Source: Aliarcobacter skirrowii CCUG 10374
GTDB lineage: Bacteria > Campylobacterota > Campylobacteria > Campylobacterales > Arcobacteraceae
Assembly (NCBI RefSeq): GCF_003544835.1
Contig: NZ_CP032099.1
Location: forward strand, 1,178,001-1,242,000
DNA: 64,000 bases
Direction of reading: 5' to 3'
In this document: one piece after another, positions 19,208 through 28,634 of the stretch
Layout: each line of letters begins with the position of its first letter
Position numbering within the stretch: the first letter of the stretch is position 1
Notes under the pieces: model-generated
What the model was told of the DNA's origin: nothing
The model's input: the letters and a program-made list of their open reading frames with translations, nothing else
Database searches by the model: none
Made by a program: the position numbers and the translations under genes

Positions 19208-20092
19208 ATGAAAAAACAAAAAAGAGTTAAGGGGTTTTTTGAAGATTTACTACTAGTATCTTTAATTTTAGTAGTTATTTATGCAATCTATTTTTTTGTT
19301 TTTAAAGATAACAATGAAACAAAAGAGCCTGTTACAACTGCCGTTTCAAAAGAGAATAGATTTTTTAAAAATCTATATGAAGAGATAAAAGAGTCTTTAT
19401 TTACAGATATTCAAAGTCAAGAAAAAATTGAGCTAAGAAATATTCAAAATATACATAATATTGAAGAGTTAAATTCAAATAACAACTACCTAAACTACTC
19501 AAGAGAAAAAATATTATCAATTAGAAATGAAGATATATCAGCTAAAGAGAATTTAGAAAAGTTAGAAAAAGAGAGTTTAAGCGAAGAAGAGTTAAATCAA
19601 GAAGAATCTAATACTAATGATATTAACTCTTTAGAAGAGAAGAATATAACTCAAATATCAGAAGAAAAAGCTGAAGTTGTTGAAGAAACAAAGTTAAGTG
19701 AAAACACTCAAGAACAAAAGAGCAAAGAGAATGAGATATCTTTTAATATAACAGAAAATGAAGAACAAAAAAAAGTTCCTAAAAACTACAAAAGAGATGA
19801 AAATAGTATTGATGTAAAAAAATCAGGTGAACTATTTAATAACTTTAGAAGTAAAGTTTATGAAAATATCAAAAAGAATATCCCCTCTTCTGCTTTAGAA
19901 AAAGGTAAGCATGTAAATATTAGAGTAACTATCTTAAAAAATGGTGGATATGAGGAGTTAATCTTTGTAGATGGTAGTATCTATAACTACGACATGATAA
20001 AAGAGCAGATACAAAATGTTTTTCCTCTTGAAATTGATGAGAGTATAAAAGGAATTTTTCCAAGATACTATAGAATGAAAATCAACTTTTAA
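19208..20092 (+). CDS. Membrane-anchored protein with TonB/TolA-like C-terminal domain
   Basis: 294 residues. An N-terminal basic patch and one membrane span (about 13-32, LLLVSLILVVIYAIYFFVF) are followed by a long, highly charged, Glu-rich low-complexity linker (about 45-195). The compact C-terminal domain (about 205-294) contains SGELFNNFRSKVYENIKKN, then a strand-turn-strand segment NIRVTILKNGGYEELIFVDG and MIKEQIQNVFPLEIDE. This three-part layout and the C-terminal strand pattern resemble TonB/TolA energy-transducing proteins. Identity is low, so the role is inferred. It lies 11 bases after ftsY in the same operon. Confidence 0.6.
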   Translation: MKKQKRVKGFFEDLLLVSLILVVIYAIYFFVFKDNNETKEPVTTAVSKENRFFKNLYEEIKESLFTDIQSQEKIELRNIQNIHNIEELNSNNNYLNYSREKILSIRNEDISAKENLEKLEKESLSEEELNQEESNTNDINSLEEKNITQISEEKAEVVEETKLSENTQEQKSKENEISFNITENEEQKKVPKNYKRDENSIDVKKSGELFNNFRSKVYENIKKNIPSSALEKGKHVNIRVTILKNGGYEELIFVDGSIYNYDMIKEQIQNVFPLEIDESIKGIFPRYYRMKINF

Positions 20093-20099
20093 TAAGATT

Positions 20100-20660
20100 T
20101 TACTCTAAAAAACTCTCTATCTTTTGAAAATATTTATCTATATTTTCAAAAGAGTGATTACCACCCTCTTCTACTATCAAACTTGTATTTTTTAAAATAT
20201 TTTCTGCAATTTTATAATCCAAAACTTCATCACCACTTTGCAAAAGAGTAAATATATTTTTAGGATTTTTAAGCTCTTTAACTTCATAATCTTTTAAAGA
20301 GTTTATATGCTCTTTAGTAAATTCAAACTTTGAATCATCAAAATAGTTTTTTATATAGTTTGCACCTTCATAGCGACTTAAAGTATTTAGAGGTTTTATT
20401 GCTGGATTTATTAAAACAGCTTTTAAACTATACTTATTTGCTAAATATAGTGCATAATACCCACCCAAAGATGAACCAATTAAATGAACATTTTGATTTA
20501 ATTTTAAAAAAATCTCAATTATTTGCTCTAAATTATTAATTGCTAATTTTGGAATAGTAGGAAGTGAAGGATGTATTAAATCATCTTTAAAATACTCTTT
20601 AAACTCTAAAGCTTTTTTCCCAAAACCTGAACTTGAAAAACCATGAAGATATAAAATCAT
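20100..20660 (-). CDS. YqiA/YcfP-type alpha/beta hydrolase
   Basis: 186 residues. ILYLHGFSSSGFGKKA supplies the oxyanion region, the nucleophile elbow is LIGSSLGGYYALYLA with catalytic Ser, and the C-terminal part gives LQSGDEVLDYKIAE (Asp) and EEGGNHSFENID (His). Length and motifs match the YqiA/UPF0227 esterase group. Substrate unknown. It lies convergent to the TonB-like gene with an 8-base gap and divergent from radA. Confidence 0.85.
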   Translation of the reverse strand: MILYLHGFSSSGFGKKALEFKEYFKDDLIHPSLPTIPKLAINNLEQIIEIFLKLNQNVHLIGSSLGGYYALYLANKYSLKAVLINPAIKPLNTLSRYEGANYIKNYFDDSKFEFTKEHINSLKDYEVKELKNPKNIFTLLQSGDEVLDYKIAENILKNTSLIVEEGGNHSFENIDKYFQKIESFLE

Positions 20661-20774
20661 ATTAAACCTTAAAAAAATTTATAAATTGTACTAAGAATAA
20701 GATTACACTTTGCAATATTTTTACTTTTTTTAAAATATTTTCGATAGAATCACTCAAATTTTAAAAGGTTTTTT

Positions 20775-22124
20775 ATGGCAAAGAAAAAAAATACACTATT
20801 TGAGTGTCAACATTGTGGTGAACAATCTAGCAAATGGCTTGGAAAATGTCCAAATTGTGACTCATGGGATAGTTTTTTAGAACTCAATGCAGATCAACAA
20901 GAGGTCTTAAAGCAGACTATTAAAGTAAGCAGTGAAGCTTCAAAAGCAAGACCAATTACAGATATAAAACAAGATGATGTAGAAAGATTTTCATCTTTTA
21001 ACTATGAGTTTGATTTGGTTTTAGGAGGAGGAGTTGTTCCTGGAAGTTTAACACTTATTGGTGGAAGTCCAGGAGTTGGAAAATCAACACTTTTATTAAA
21101 AGTAGCTGGAAGTATTGCCAAAAGTGGTAAAAAAGTTTTATATGTATCAGGAGAAGAGAGTGCTGGACAGATAAAATTAAGAGCAAATAGACTTGATGCA
21201 AATAGTGAAAATCTATTTTTACTTAGCGAAATAAAACTTGAAGAGATTATGGATGAGTTACTAAGAGAAAACTATGAAGTATGCATAATTGACTCTATTC
21301 AAACAATATATTCAAGCCTTTTAAACTCAAGCCCTGGAAGTGTTTCACAGGTTCGAGAGATTACTTTTGAGCTTATGAGAAAAGCAAAAGAGTCAAATAT
21401 TGCTATGTTTATAATTGGACATATCACAAAAGATGGAAGTATTGCAGGACCTAGGGTTTTAGAGCATATGGTTGATACTGTTTTATATTTTGAAGGAGAA
21501 GCTAGCAGAGAGCTTAGGATGCTTCGAGGTTTTAAAAATAGATTTGGAAGTACAAGTGAAATTGGAATTTTTGAAATGACTGCTGAGGGACTTATAAGTG
21601 CTAAAGATATTGCTAGTAAATTTTTTGATAAAAATAAGAGCCAAAGTGGTTCAAGCTTAACAGTCTCTATGGAGGGAAGTCGTGCAATTATTCTTGAAGT
21701 TCAAGCACTTGTAACAGAGAGTACTTATCCAAATCCAAAAAGAAGTGCAACAGGATTTGATGCAAATAGACTTACTATGCTTTTGGCACTTTTAGAGAAA
21801 AAACTAGATTTACCACTAAACAACTATGATGTTTTTGTAAATATTAGTGGTGGAATAAAAATAAAAGAGAGCAGCGCTGATTTAGCTGTAATTGCTTCAA
21901 TTATTAGCTCATTTAGAAATCGACCTATTTCAAAAGAGTCTGTATTTATTGGAGAGGTTAGTTTAACAGGTGAGATAAAAGATGTTTACTCTTTGGATAT
22001 AAGACTAAAAGAGGCAAGTGCTCAAGGAATTAAAAAAGCTGTTGTTGCTCAAAAAATAAAACAAGATCTTGGTATAAAAGTGTTTGCAGTTGATGAAGTA
22101 TCTAAGATGATAGAGTTATTTTAA
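20775..22124 (+). CDS. radA: DNA repair protein RadA
   Basis: A 449-residue RecA-like ATPase that drives branch migration in recombination. It has an N-terminal C4 zinc finger (CQHCG ... CPNCD, residues 10-28), Walker A GGSPGVGKSTLL (about 95-106), Walker B VCIIDSIQTIY, the RadA-specific KNRFG and a C-terminal Lon-protease-like domain without the protease dyad. Length is normal. A solo gene with ribosome binding site AAAAGG. Its stop codon starts the shared hairpin at 22124. Confidence 0.97.
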   Translation: MAKKKNTLFECQHCGEQSSKWLGKCPNCDSWDSFLELNADQQEVLKQTIKVSSEASKARPITDIKQDDVERFSSFNYEFDLVLGGGVVPGSLTLIGGSPGVGKSTLLLKVAGSIAKSGKKVLYVSGEESAGQIKLRANRLDANSENLFLLSEIKLEEIMDELLRENYEVCIIDSIQTIYSSLLNSSPGSVSQVREITFELMRKAKESNIAMFIIGHITKDGSIAGPRVLEHMVDTVLYFEGEASRELRMLRGFKNRFGSTSEIGIFEMTAEGLISAKDIASKFFDKNKSQSGSSLTVSMEGSRAIILEVQALVTESTYPNPKRSATGFDANRLTMLLALLEKKLDLPLNNYDVFVNISGGIKIKESSADLAVIASIISSFRNRPISKESVFIGEVSLTGEIKDVYSLDIRLKEASAQGIKKAVVAQKIKQDLGIKVFAVDEVSKMIELF

Positions 22125-22148
22125 CTAGCGACTCTATTTGTCGCTAGT
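22124..22148. terminator. Bidirectional terminator, radA and DUF475 gene
   Basis: 9-bp perfect stem ACTAGCGAC / GTCGCTAGT, loop TCTATTT. The DUF475 stop (22134-22136) is in the loop. Confidence 0.8.
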
Positions 22149-23225
22149 ACTATTTTCATTGTCTAAAATAAACTGTTTATTTTTATAAATTGAGTGTATA
22201 AATGCTAAAGATATTGGAACTATTGCAAAAGTTGTAATTAGCATTGGTGGTAGATGATAAAAAATCTGTATCAACATAGATAAAGATAGAAGTCCAATTG
22301 ACCACATAGCTCCATGTTCTAAATAGATATATTTAGCAACAACCTCTTTTTCTACCATATAAATTGTAAGGCTTCTTACAGCCATCGCTCCAACTCCAAG
22401 TCCAAGCATAATAATTACAACATTTTGAGTAATAGCAAAAGCCCCTAAAACACCATCAAGTGAAAAGCTCATATCTATCATCTCTAGATACATAAATGAT
22501 ATAAATCCACCACTTAACTCTGTAACTTTAGTGTCACTATTTTTATGATTTCCACTTTTTAACTCTATAAAACCCTTTAAAAGTTCAAGCAAATAAAAAG
22601 CAATAACACCTACAATCATTGGAACTAAAATCTCTAATTTATTTATAGTTACCAACTTATCTCCCATAACAACTTCATTTGGAGCTATATAGGTAATTGC
22701 TAACATTAAAAACATAACAAACAAAGCTTTAATATCACCTACTTTTGATAACTTAACAGCAATATTTTCAATATATTTAATCCAATGAACATCTTTATTC
22801 TCATCAAAAATAAACTTTAAAAATAGCATTAAAAGGAACATTCCACCAAAAGACATAATTATATGATGAGAGCTTTGAATTATTTTTTCATACTCACTTG
22901 GATTATTAATTGCTAAATTAAAAGAGTCAAGAAGTCCCATTGAAGTTGAGAAATATACAATTAAAATAGGAAATACAAATCTAACACCAAAAACAGCAAT
23001 AATCATACCCCAAATAAGAAATCTTTTTCTCCAAACAACTGCCATTGTTGCTAAAATTGTTGCATTTACAACTGCATTATCAAAAGATAGACTAAGCTCC
23101 AAAACTGATAAAATAGTACCTTGATAAAGTGCAAAAAAACCACCATACAAATACAATAATACAGAAGCTACAAACCAAACTGCAAAAAGACCATAAAAAT
23201 ATGAAATTATAGGTTTTTGTTTCAA
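22134..23225 (-). CDS. DUF475 / TerC-like integral membrane protein
   Basis: A 363-residue polytopic membrane protein with 9-10 hydrophobic spans. LSVLELSLSFDNAVVNATIL near the N-terminus and YLEMIDMSFSLDGVLGAFAI in the second half are the paired acidic intramembrane motifs of the TerC/DUF475 superfamily. Relatives are linked to tellurite resistance and metal-ion (Mn, Ca) export. The exact ion is not known. It is monocistronic and ends in the hairpin shared with radA. Confidence 0.88.
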   Translation of the reverse strand: MKQKPIISYFYGLFAVWFVASVLLYLYGGFFALYQGTILSVLELSLSFDNAVVNATILATMAVVWRKRFLIWGMIIAVFGVRFVFPILIVYFSTSMGLLDSFNLAINNPSEYEKIIQSSHHIIMSFGGMFLLMLFLKFIFDENKDVHWIKYIENIAVKLSKVGDIKALFVMFLMLAITYIAPNEVVMGDKLVTINKLEILVPMIVGVIAFYLLELLKGFIELKSGNHKNSDTKVTELSGGFISFMYLEMIDMSFSLDGVLGAFAITQNVVIIMLGLGVGAMAVRSLTIYMVEKEVVAKYIYLEHGAMWSIGLLSLSMLIQIFYHLPPMLITTFAIVPISLAFIHSIYKNKQFILDNENSTSDK

Positions 23226-23274
23226 ACTTATTCCTTAAAATTTTTTTGTGATTGTATCGAAAAAAGAATCTATT

Positions 23275-24540
23275 TTAGATTATCTCTGAACCATTTTTTA
23301 CAATATCAACTCCAAATTTCTCTCTTAAAATCTGCAGTTTATTAGTTAATTTCTCTTTTTTTAAATCATCTTCATACTCAAAAAGATTATATGTATGACT
23401 ATTTTGTTTTGCAAAATTAAATACAGTTATATAAAGTTGTACAACTCTATAATTTCTATGTATATCTGCTTTTAAAAATAGATCTTGCATATAGTTTTTA
23501 AAATCAAATTCATTAAAAATTGTATTTGTATTTAATTGTGATTTTGATTTTGTATTGTACTCATATCTTATTTGCAACTGATATGACAAAGGATTATAAC
23601 CCTCTTTATTTACAATAAAACTAAGATACCTGCTTAAAATCATAACTCTTCTTTTAAGTTCATCTCTACTTAAAATTGGATCAAAACTTCTTCCAATTCC
23701 AAGAGATTTTCTCTCTTTATTTATTGTTAAACTATTATCTCTAATTCCACAAACTCTATTGTATGTATCAACTCCAACTTTACCCCAAGAGTAAAAAAGA
23801 GTTCTGTTTTTTCTAATATCTCCTAAAGTTTTAATGTTATAGCCAGATAGTTTTTCAACAAAAGATTTTCCAATACCTGTAAATTTTGATATTTCAATAT
23901 CTTTTGTGAAACTCTCTATATCGTTTTGTTTTAAAACTTTAACTCCATTTGGTTTTGCAAAATCTGTCATAAGTTTTGATAGATATTTTGTTGGTGCAAC
24001 TCCAATAGAGACTGGAAGTTCCAACTCTTTTTCAATTTTTTCTTTTAATTTTTTGGCAAAATAAAAAGCCTCATCTTCTTCTATATATCCACTTAAATCT
24101 CCAAAAAACTCATCTATTGAAAATTGTTCAATCAGTGGTATTTCAAGCTCTAAAAGATTTTTTAAATTATTTGATAAATTATCATATAACTCAAAATTTG
24201 GTTTTATCATTTTTAATTTTGGACAAAATCTTAATGCCTCATTTACACTCATGGCAGTTTTTACTCCATAAGCTCTTGCTTCATAAGATGCAGTTGTTAT
24301 AATTCCTCTAATTTTTCCATTTTCATCTACAAAATAGTCTCTATCTTCAACACTTGAACTATCTAAAATTTTACTTGAAAAACTAGCACGGTTTGTTGCA
24401 ACTTTTCTATGAACCTTTTTATTTGAAAAAATATCAACATTACTCTTTCCTCCAACAGCAACTGGAATGTTTAGCAAAGTTTTATCAATAGTTCTATGAG
24501 CAGAGACAAAGTAGCAATCTAAATCAAGGTGAATAAACAT
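23275..24540 (-). CDS. dinB: Y-family DNA polymerase (DinB/Pol IV-like)
   Basis: A 421-residue translesion polymerase. Catalytic carboxylates are in HLDLDCYFVS (residues 4-13) and FSIDEFFGDLSGY (about 150). TASYEARAYGV is the conserved nucleotide-binding part of the palm, PTKYLSKLMTDFAKPNG follows, and the thumb helix-hairpin-helix is FTGIGKSFVEKLS. Compared with canonical DinB there is an insertion of roughly 35-40 residues between PVAVGGKS and IITTASYEA. The C-terminal little finger is present, but no clear beta-clamp motif can be assigned. No LexA box is recognised upstream. Confidence 0.88.
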   Translation of the reverse strand: MFIHLDLDCYFVSAHRTIDKTLLNIPVAVGGKSNVDIFSNKKVHRKVATNRASFSSKILDSSSVEDRDYFVDENGKIRGIITTASYEARAYGVKTAMSVNEALRFCPKLKMIKPNFELYDNLSNNLKNLLELEIPLIEQFSIDEFFGDLSGYIEEDEAFYFAKKLKEKIEKELELPVSIGVAPTKYLSKLMTDFAKPNGVKVLKQNDIESFTKDIEISKFTGIGKSFVEKLSGYNIKTLGDIRKNRTLFYSWGKVGVDTYNRVCGIRDNSLTINKERKSLGIGRSFDPILSRDELKRRVMILSRYLSFIVNKEGYNPLSYQLQIRYEYNTKSKSQLNTNTIFNEFDFKNYMQDLFLKADIHRNYRVVQLYITVFNFAKQNSHTYNLFEYEDDLKKEKLTNKLQILREKFGVDIVKNGSEII

Positions 24541-24670
24541 GGTGAAATTTTACTATATTATGTATAAATAGAACTATTTAGAGAAATTTATAAAATTTAC
24601 TCATTAATTAATATAAAATTAACACCTCTTTGCAATACTTCACAAAATTTATTTCAAAAAGGGAAAATTT

Positions 24671-26629
24671 ATGAAAAAGATTATTACTTTATCTTTTGGT
24701 TTAGCTGCAATTTTAAGTGCTAATGAAGCTGTTAAATTAGAGCAGGTAAATATTGTTGAAAAATCAAACTCAAAACTTATAAAAAATATAAATAGTGAAG
24801 AGTTAAAAAGTGCTGATTTAGCTGAAGCTTTAATGAAAAACTCTGCAAATATATCAATTGTAAGAAGAAATGGTATTGCAAATGATATTATATTAAGAGG
24901 GCAAAAAAAAGATAATATTAATATCTTAATTGATGGTGCTAAAATATATGGTGCTTGTCCAAATAGAATGGATCCACCAACTTCTCATGTAGTTACAAAT
25001 AATATTAAAAGTGTAAAGATTATTGAAGGACCTTATGATGTTGAGAATTTTGGAACTTTAAGTGGTCTTGTAAAAGTTGAAACAAAAGATCCAAAAGAGG
25101 GATTTCATGGTGAATTGAACTTAAATGCTGGAAGTTTTAACTATAAAAAAGCAAGTGCAACAATTGAAGGTGGAAATGATAAAGTTAAAGCTTTAATCTC
25201 AGCTTCAACTGAAAAAAGTGATCCATATAAAGATGGAAATGGTGATAACTTTTTAGAACAACAAAGAAAAAGAGGAGTTCCTCTTGCAACTCAATATAAA
25301 AGTGATGATATAGATGCATTTGAAAAAGATAGTTTTTTGTCAAAACTACAATTTAATATAACAGATAATCAAGATTTAAAAGTTTCATATAGTGCAAATA
25401 GAAGTGATGGTATTTTGTATCCAGCTGGACCTATGGATGCAGATTATGATGATAGCGATATATATACTTTTGGATATACAATAAGAGAGTTAGGAAAATT
25501 TTCTAAAGAGTTAAATTTAGACTATTACTACTCAAAAGTAGATCACCCTATGAGTGGAAAATTAAGAAATGGAAATGGAACTTCATATATGACAAACCAC
25601 TTAAAAACTTCAGTTTGGGGAGCAACAGTTAAAAACTCTTTAGAAATTAGTGATAGTTTAATTACTCTTGGTCTTGATACAAGTGTTAGAAACTGGAGAG
25701 GTCAAATGCACTCTACAAATATAGCTACAGGTGTAGTTACTCCAAATGCTACAATGAATAGGATGTATGATACAGATACTACAAATAAAGCAATTTTTAC
25801 AAAGGTTGAAAAATCTATTGGAAATTTAGATATTGAAGCTGGTTTAAGATATGACTACACAGATATAGAGACTCAAAGACCAAATGTAGATGATAAAAAA
25901 TATATAGGAATAAATGGATATCTGTTTACAGCATATAATTTTGATGAGAAAAATAAGGTTTTTGCAGGTATTGGAAAATCTTCTAGAGTTCCAGATGCAA
26001 GAGAGTTATATCAACAAACAACTTCATCAAATCCAAACTTAGAACAAACAAAAAACTATGAGGTAGATTTAGGATTTGAGAAAACTATTGGAAACTTTAA
26101 TATTAAACCAAGAGTATTTTACTCTGAGTTAAAAGATTATATCTATAATAGTTCAAAATTTGAAAATATAGATGCAAAAATTTATGGAGCAGATTTAAGT
26201 GGATATTACTATTTTACAGATGATTTATCACTTGATTTTGCACTTGCATATTTAAAAGGGAAAAAAGATGGTAACTATATAGATAAAGATTTAGCAGAAA
26301 TTCCACCACTTAAAGCAAATTTTGCTTTAAACTATGAGTATAAAAAAGCAAAATTTAAAGCTGAAGTAATTGCTGTTGATAGATGGGATAGTTATGATTC
26401 AAGCGCAAAAGAGCAGGAAATTGCTGGATATGCACTTATGAATTTAAAATATTCTCAAGAGTTATTTAAAAACTTTGAATTAACTTTAGGAGTTGATAAT
26501 CTATTTGACAAAGTTTATAACTCAACAAATACTTATCAAGATATTAGATATGTAACTGTTGGAGGAGATCAAATTTTATTTAATGACCCAGGAAGATATG
26601 GTTATATAAATTTAAAATATAGCTTCTAA
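24671..26629 (+). CDS. TonB-dependent outer-membrane copper receptor, OprC/NosA-like
   Basis: 652 residues. A signal peptide (1-17) and plug domain (about 20-125) precede a 22-strand-type barrel ending in Phe (INLKYSF). The plug contains YGACPNRMDPPTSHV: the Cys96-x3-Met100 pair and MDPP match the CxxxM copper site and signature of the OprC/NosA copper-receptor group, and this distinguishes it from siderophore receptors. A barrel Met cluster (STNIATGVVTPNATMNRMYD) could add ligands. The gene has ribosome binding site AAAAAGGG and about 130 bases of AT-rich leader. It converges on a two-component system. Copper specificity is an inference from the motif. Confidence 0.82.
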   Translation: MKKIITLSFGLAAILSANEAVKLEQVNIVEKSNSKLIKNINSEELKSADLAEALMKNSANISIVRRNGIANDIILRGQKKDNINILIDGAKIYGACPNRMDPPTSHVVTNNIKSVKIIEGPYDVENFGTLSGLVKVETKDPKEGFHGELNLNAGSFNYKKASATIEGGNDKVKALISASTEKSDPYKDGNGDNFLEQQRKRGVPLATQYKSDDIDAFEKDSFLSKLQFNITDNQDLKVSYSANRSDGILYPAGPMDADYDDSDIYTFGYTIRELGKFSKELNLDYYYSKVDHPMSGKLRNGNGTSYMTNHLKTSVWGATVKNSLEISDSLITLGLDTSVRNWRGQMHSTNIATGVVTPNATMNRMYDTDTTNKAIFTKVEKSIGNLDIEAGLRYDYTDIETQRPNVDDKKYIGINGYLFTAYNFDEKNKVFAGIGKSSRVPDARELYQQTTSSNPNLEQTKNYEVDLGFEKTIGNFNIKPRVFYSELKDYIYNSSKFENIDAKIYGADLSGYYYFTDDLSLDFALAYLKGKKDGNYIDKDLAEIPPLKANFALNYEYKKAKFKAEVIAVDRWDSYDSSAKEQEIAGYALMNLKYSQELFKNFELTLGVDNLFDKVYNSTNTYQDIRYVTVGGDQILFNDPGRYGYINLKYSF

Positions 26630-26635
26630 TATTTT

Positions 26636-26660
26636 AAACAAGCCAATTTTAGGCTTGTTT
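26636..26660. terminator. Bidirectional terminator, copper receptor and kinase
   Basis: 9-bp stem AAACAAGCC / GGCTTGTTT with loop AATTTTA. The kinase stop codon (26649-26651) is in the loop. T- and A-runs flank both sides. Confidence 0.85.
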
Positions 26661-27518
26661 AACTATGTTTTTAAGATTTAAACTTATTTTTACACCATCT
26701 TCAATATTGTTTATATTTATAGCAACTCTATTTCTATCACAATACTCTTTTACAACTGCAAGTCCAATTCCATGACCAATATTTGAAGAGTCTTCTTGAA
26801 AAAATCTATCAAAAACTAGCATCAGATTTTTTGCATCAATTTTTTCACCTTTGTTAAAAATAGATAAAATATTTTCATTTAATTCAATTTTTATATATGG
26901 ATTCTTTTTATCATTATATTTAATTGCATTTGATATAAGATTATCTAAAACTATTAAAAAACCCTTATAATCGCTATATAAACTAATATCTTTTAAGTTT
27001 AAATCTATCTTTGTATCTTTTTTTATATCTTCAAATTTATCTAAGGTTTTATTTATAGATTCAAGCAGATAAAACTCCTCTTTATCTATATTTTCAAGAA
27101 CTTTTTGAAACTCATACTCCATATTTTTGTAAAGTTCAAACAAACTCTCATTTGCTTTTTCAATTCTCTCTACTCTTTGAAGCGTTTTTTCATCGCTTAT
27201 ACTTTTTTTTAGTAATTGAGTATTTATTTTAATAGTTGAAGTTGGAATATTTAACTCATGAAGAGTATTTTTTATACTATTTTTCAAACTCTCATCACTT
27301 GTTAAAAGTGATTTTAAAATCTTTTTTGAAAATATTAAAAATAAAATTGAACCTAAAAGTGATAAAAAAATGATAAAAACAATACTATTTTGTAAAAAAT
27401 CAAACCTAACAGTTAAAAAAGAGTTTAAAAATAGTATTAAAAGAAGTAAAAAAAATATCAATACAAAATTTGATAGATGAAAAAAGAGTCTTTTAAAGTT
27501 CAAATTTATATCCAACAC
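26649..27518 (-). CDS. Sensor histidine kinase
   Basis: 289 residues with two N-terminal membrane spans (about 10-34 and 43-63) and almost no periplasmic loop, so sensing is likely in the membrane or by a partner. The H box is TLHELNIPTS (His87), N box LISNAIKYND, and G boxes FDRFFQEDSSNIGHGIGLAVV. The start overlaps the response-regulator stop by 26 bases. It forms a two-component system with that gene and faces the copper receptor, which makes a metal or envelope cue plausible but unproven. Confidence 0.9.
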   Translation of the reverse strand: MLDINLNFKRLFFHLSNFVLIFFLLLLILFLNSFLTVRFDFLQNSIVFIIFLSLLGSILFLIFSKKILKSLLTSDESLKNSIKNTLHELNIPTSTIKINTQLLKKSISDEKTLQRVERIEKANESLFELYKNMEYEFQKVLENIDKEEFYLLESINKTLDKFEDIKKDTKIDLNLKDISLYSDYKGFLIVLDNLISNAIKYNDKKNPYIKIELNENILSIFNKGEKIDAKNLMLVFDRFFQEDSSNIGHGIGLAVVKEYCDRNRVAININNIEDGVKISLNLKNIVKQA

Positions 27519-28158
27519 CTTTTATATTTTTTATCACATCATCTTTTGTTTCAAAAATATTTTTAATCTGATTTATATAGACTCTTACAGCACCTTCACT
27601 GTGAGTCTGCTCTTTGCTATAAAGTCTTGAAAAAATCATCTCTTTTGTAACAATTTTGTTTCTATTTTCAATAAAAAGCTCAAGTAGTTCTAAAACTTTT
27701 GAAGGAAGATTTAAATCTTCATTATCTTTATAGACTCTTTTATCCTCTTGATTAAAATATAGATTATCTTCTAAAATAACTTTTGAAAAACCTTTGTTTT
27801 CTCTTCTTAAAATAGCTCTTAATCTTAAATTTAACTCATCTAAATCAACAGGTTTTTTTATATAATCATCACATCCAGATATAAAACCACTTTTTAAAGT
27901 ATCTTTATCTTTATATGAAGTTAAAAAAATACAAGGGGTGTTGTCATTGCTTTGTCTTAACATCTTTAAAGTTTCAAGTCCATTTAGTTTTGGAACATTT
28001 ATATCAAACAAATATAGGTCATAATTTTTTGAGTATGTATATGAAAATACCTCTTCTGAATCTTTTGCAATATCAACTTCAAAATTTTCACAATTTAAAA
28101 AATCCTCAATACTAGATGCAAATAAAGAGTCATCTTCCAAAATCAAAATATTATACAT
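27493..28158 (-). CDS. OmpR/PhoB-family response regulator
   Basis: 221 residues. The receiver domain has the acidic pair EDD (8-10), phospho-acceptor Asp52 (LYLFDINVPKLNG) and Lys in DDYIKKPVD. The C-terminal winged helix carries NKIVTKEMIFSRLYSKEQ and GAVRVYINQIKNIFE ending in NIKGVGYKFE. It is translated just before, and overlapping with, the histidine kinase gene, and two bases downstream of the small membrane protein gene; all three form one operon. Confidence 0.93.
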   Translation of the reverse strand: MYNILILEDDSLFASSIEDFLNCENFEVDIAKDSEEVFSYTYSKNYDLYLFDINVPKLNGLETLKMLRQSNDNTPCIFLTSYKDKDTLKSGFISGCDDYIKKPVDLDELNLRLRAILRRENKGFSKVILEDNLYFNQEDKRVYKDNEDLNLPSKVLELLELFIENRNKIVTKEMIFSRLYSKEQTHSEGAVRVYINQIKNIFETKDDVIKNIKGVGYKFEL

Positions 28159-28160
28159 AA

Positions 28161-28526
28161 CTATCTTTTCTTATCTTTAGTTTTTTGTCTTGCAAGTTTT
28201 TTATACTTATTTTGTATCTGTTTTCTATCTTTTATCTCTTGTTTTATATCGTACTCATCGGCACTTTTTAATCCACTTCTTTTCTCAACAGGTATTTTCC
28301 CTTTTAGTTTTGGATTTAATCTAAAAAACTCATCCAAATCAATCTCAAAAATATCACCTTTGTTGTGTAGTTCTGCTTTTTTAGGATAGCTTATAATATA
28401 ACACTCTTCAAAATTTTTATTAATTTTTCCACCATAAGATAAGATAGAGAAAACATTATATTTTTTAATTATAAAAATCATAAAAAATATTAAAAAAATA
28501 TATATTGAAATATCAACTGAACTCAT
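28161..28526 (-). CDS. Small membrane-anchored protein, hypothetical
   Basis: About 121 residues. One N-terminal span (IYIFLIFFMIFIIKKY) is followed by a charged cytoplasmic tail ending in a strongly basic segment (NKYKKLARQKTKDKKR). The central DEFFRLNPKLKGKIP is a recognisable conserved-looking block, but I cannot name the family. The ATG at 28526 is chosen because GGATAAAG precedes it; an earlier in-frame ATG at 28565 lacks one. It is the first gene of the two-component operon and might tune the kinase, but this is only context. Confidence 0.65.
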   Translation of the reverse strand: MSSVDISIYIFLIFFMIFIIKKYNVFSILSYGGKINKNFEECYIISYPKKAELHNKGDIFEIDLDEFFRLNPKLKGKIPVEKRSGLKSADEYDIKQEIKDRKQIQNKYKKLARQKTKDKKR

Positions 28527-28634
28527 CTTTATCCACTCTTTTAATTTTAGTTTAAATAGTATCAAAAAACTGCTTATTAATTAATTTTTGGCTACAATCC
28601 GCTTTATTTTTAAATATTCTTCAGGGGGGCTTGA

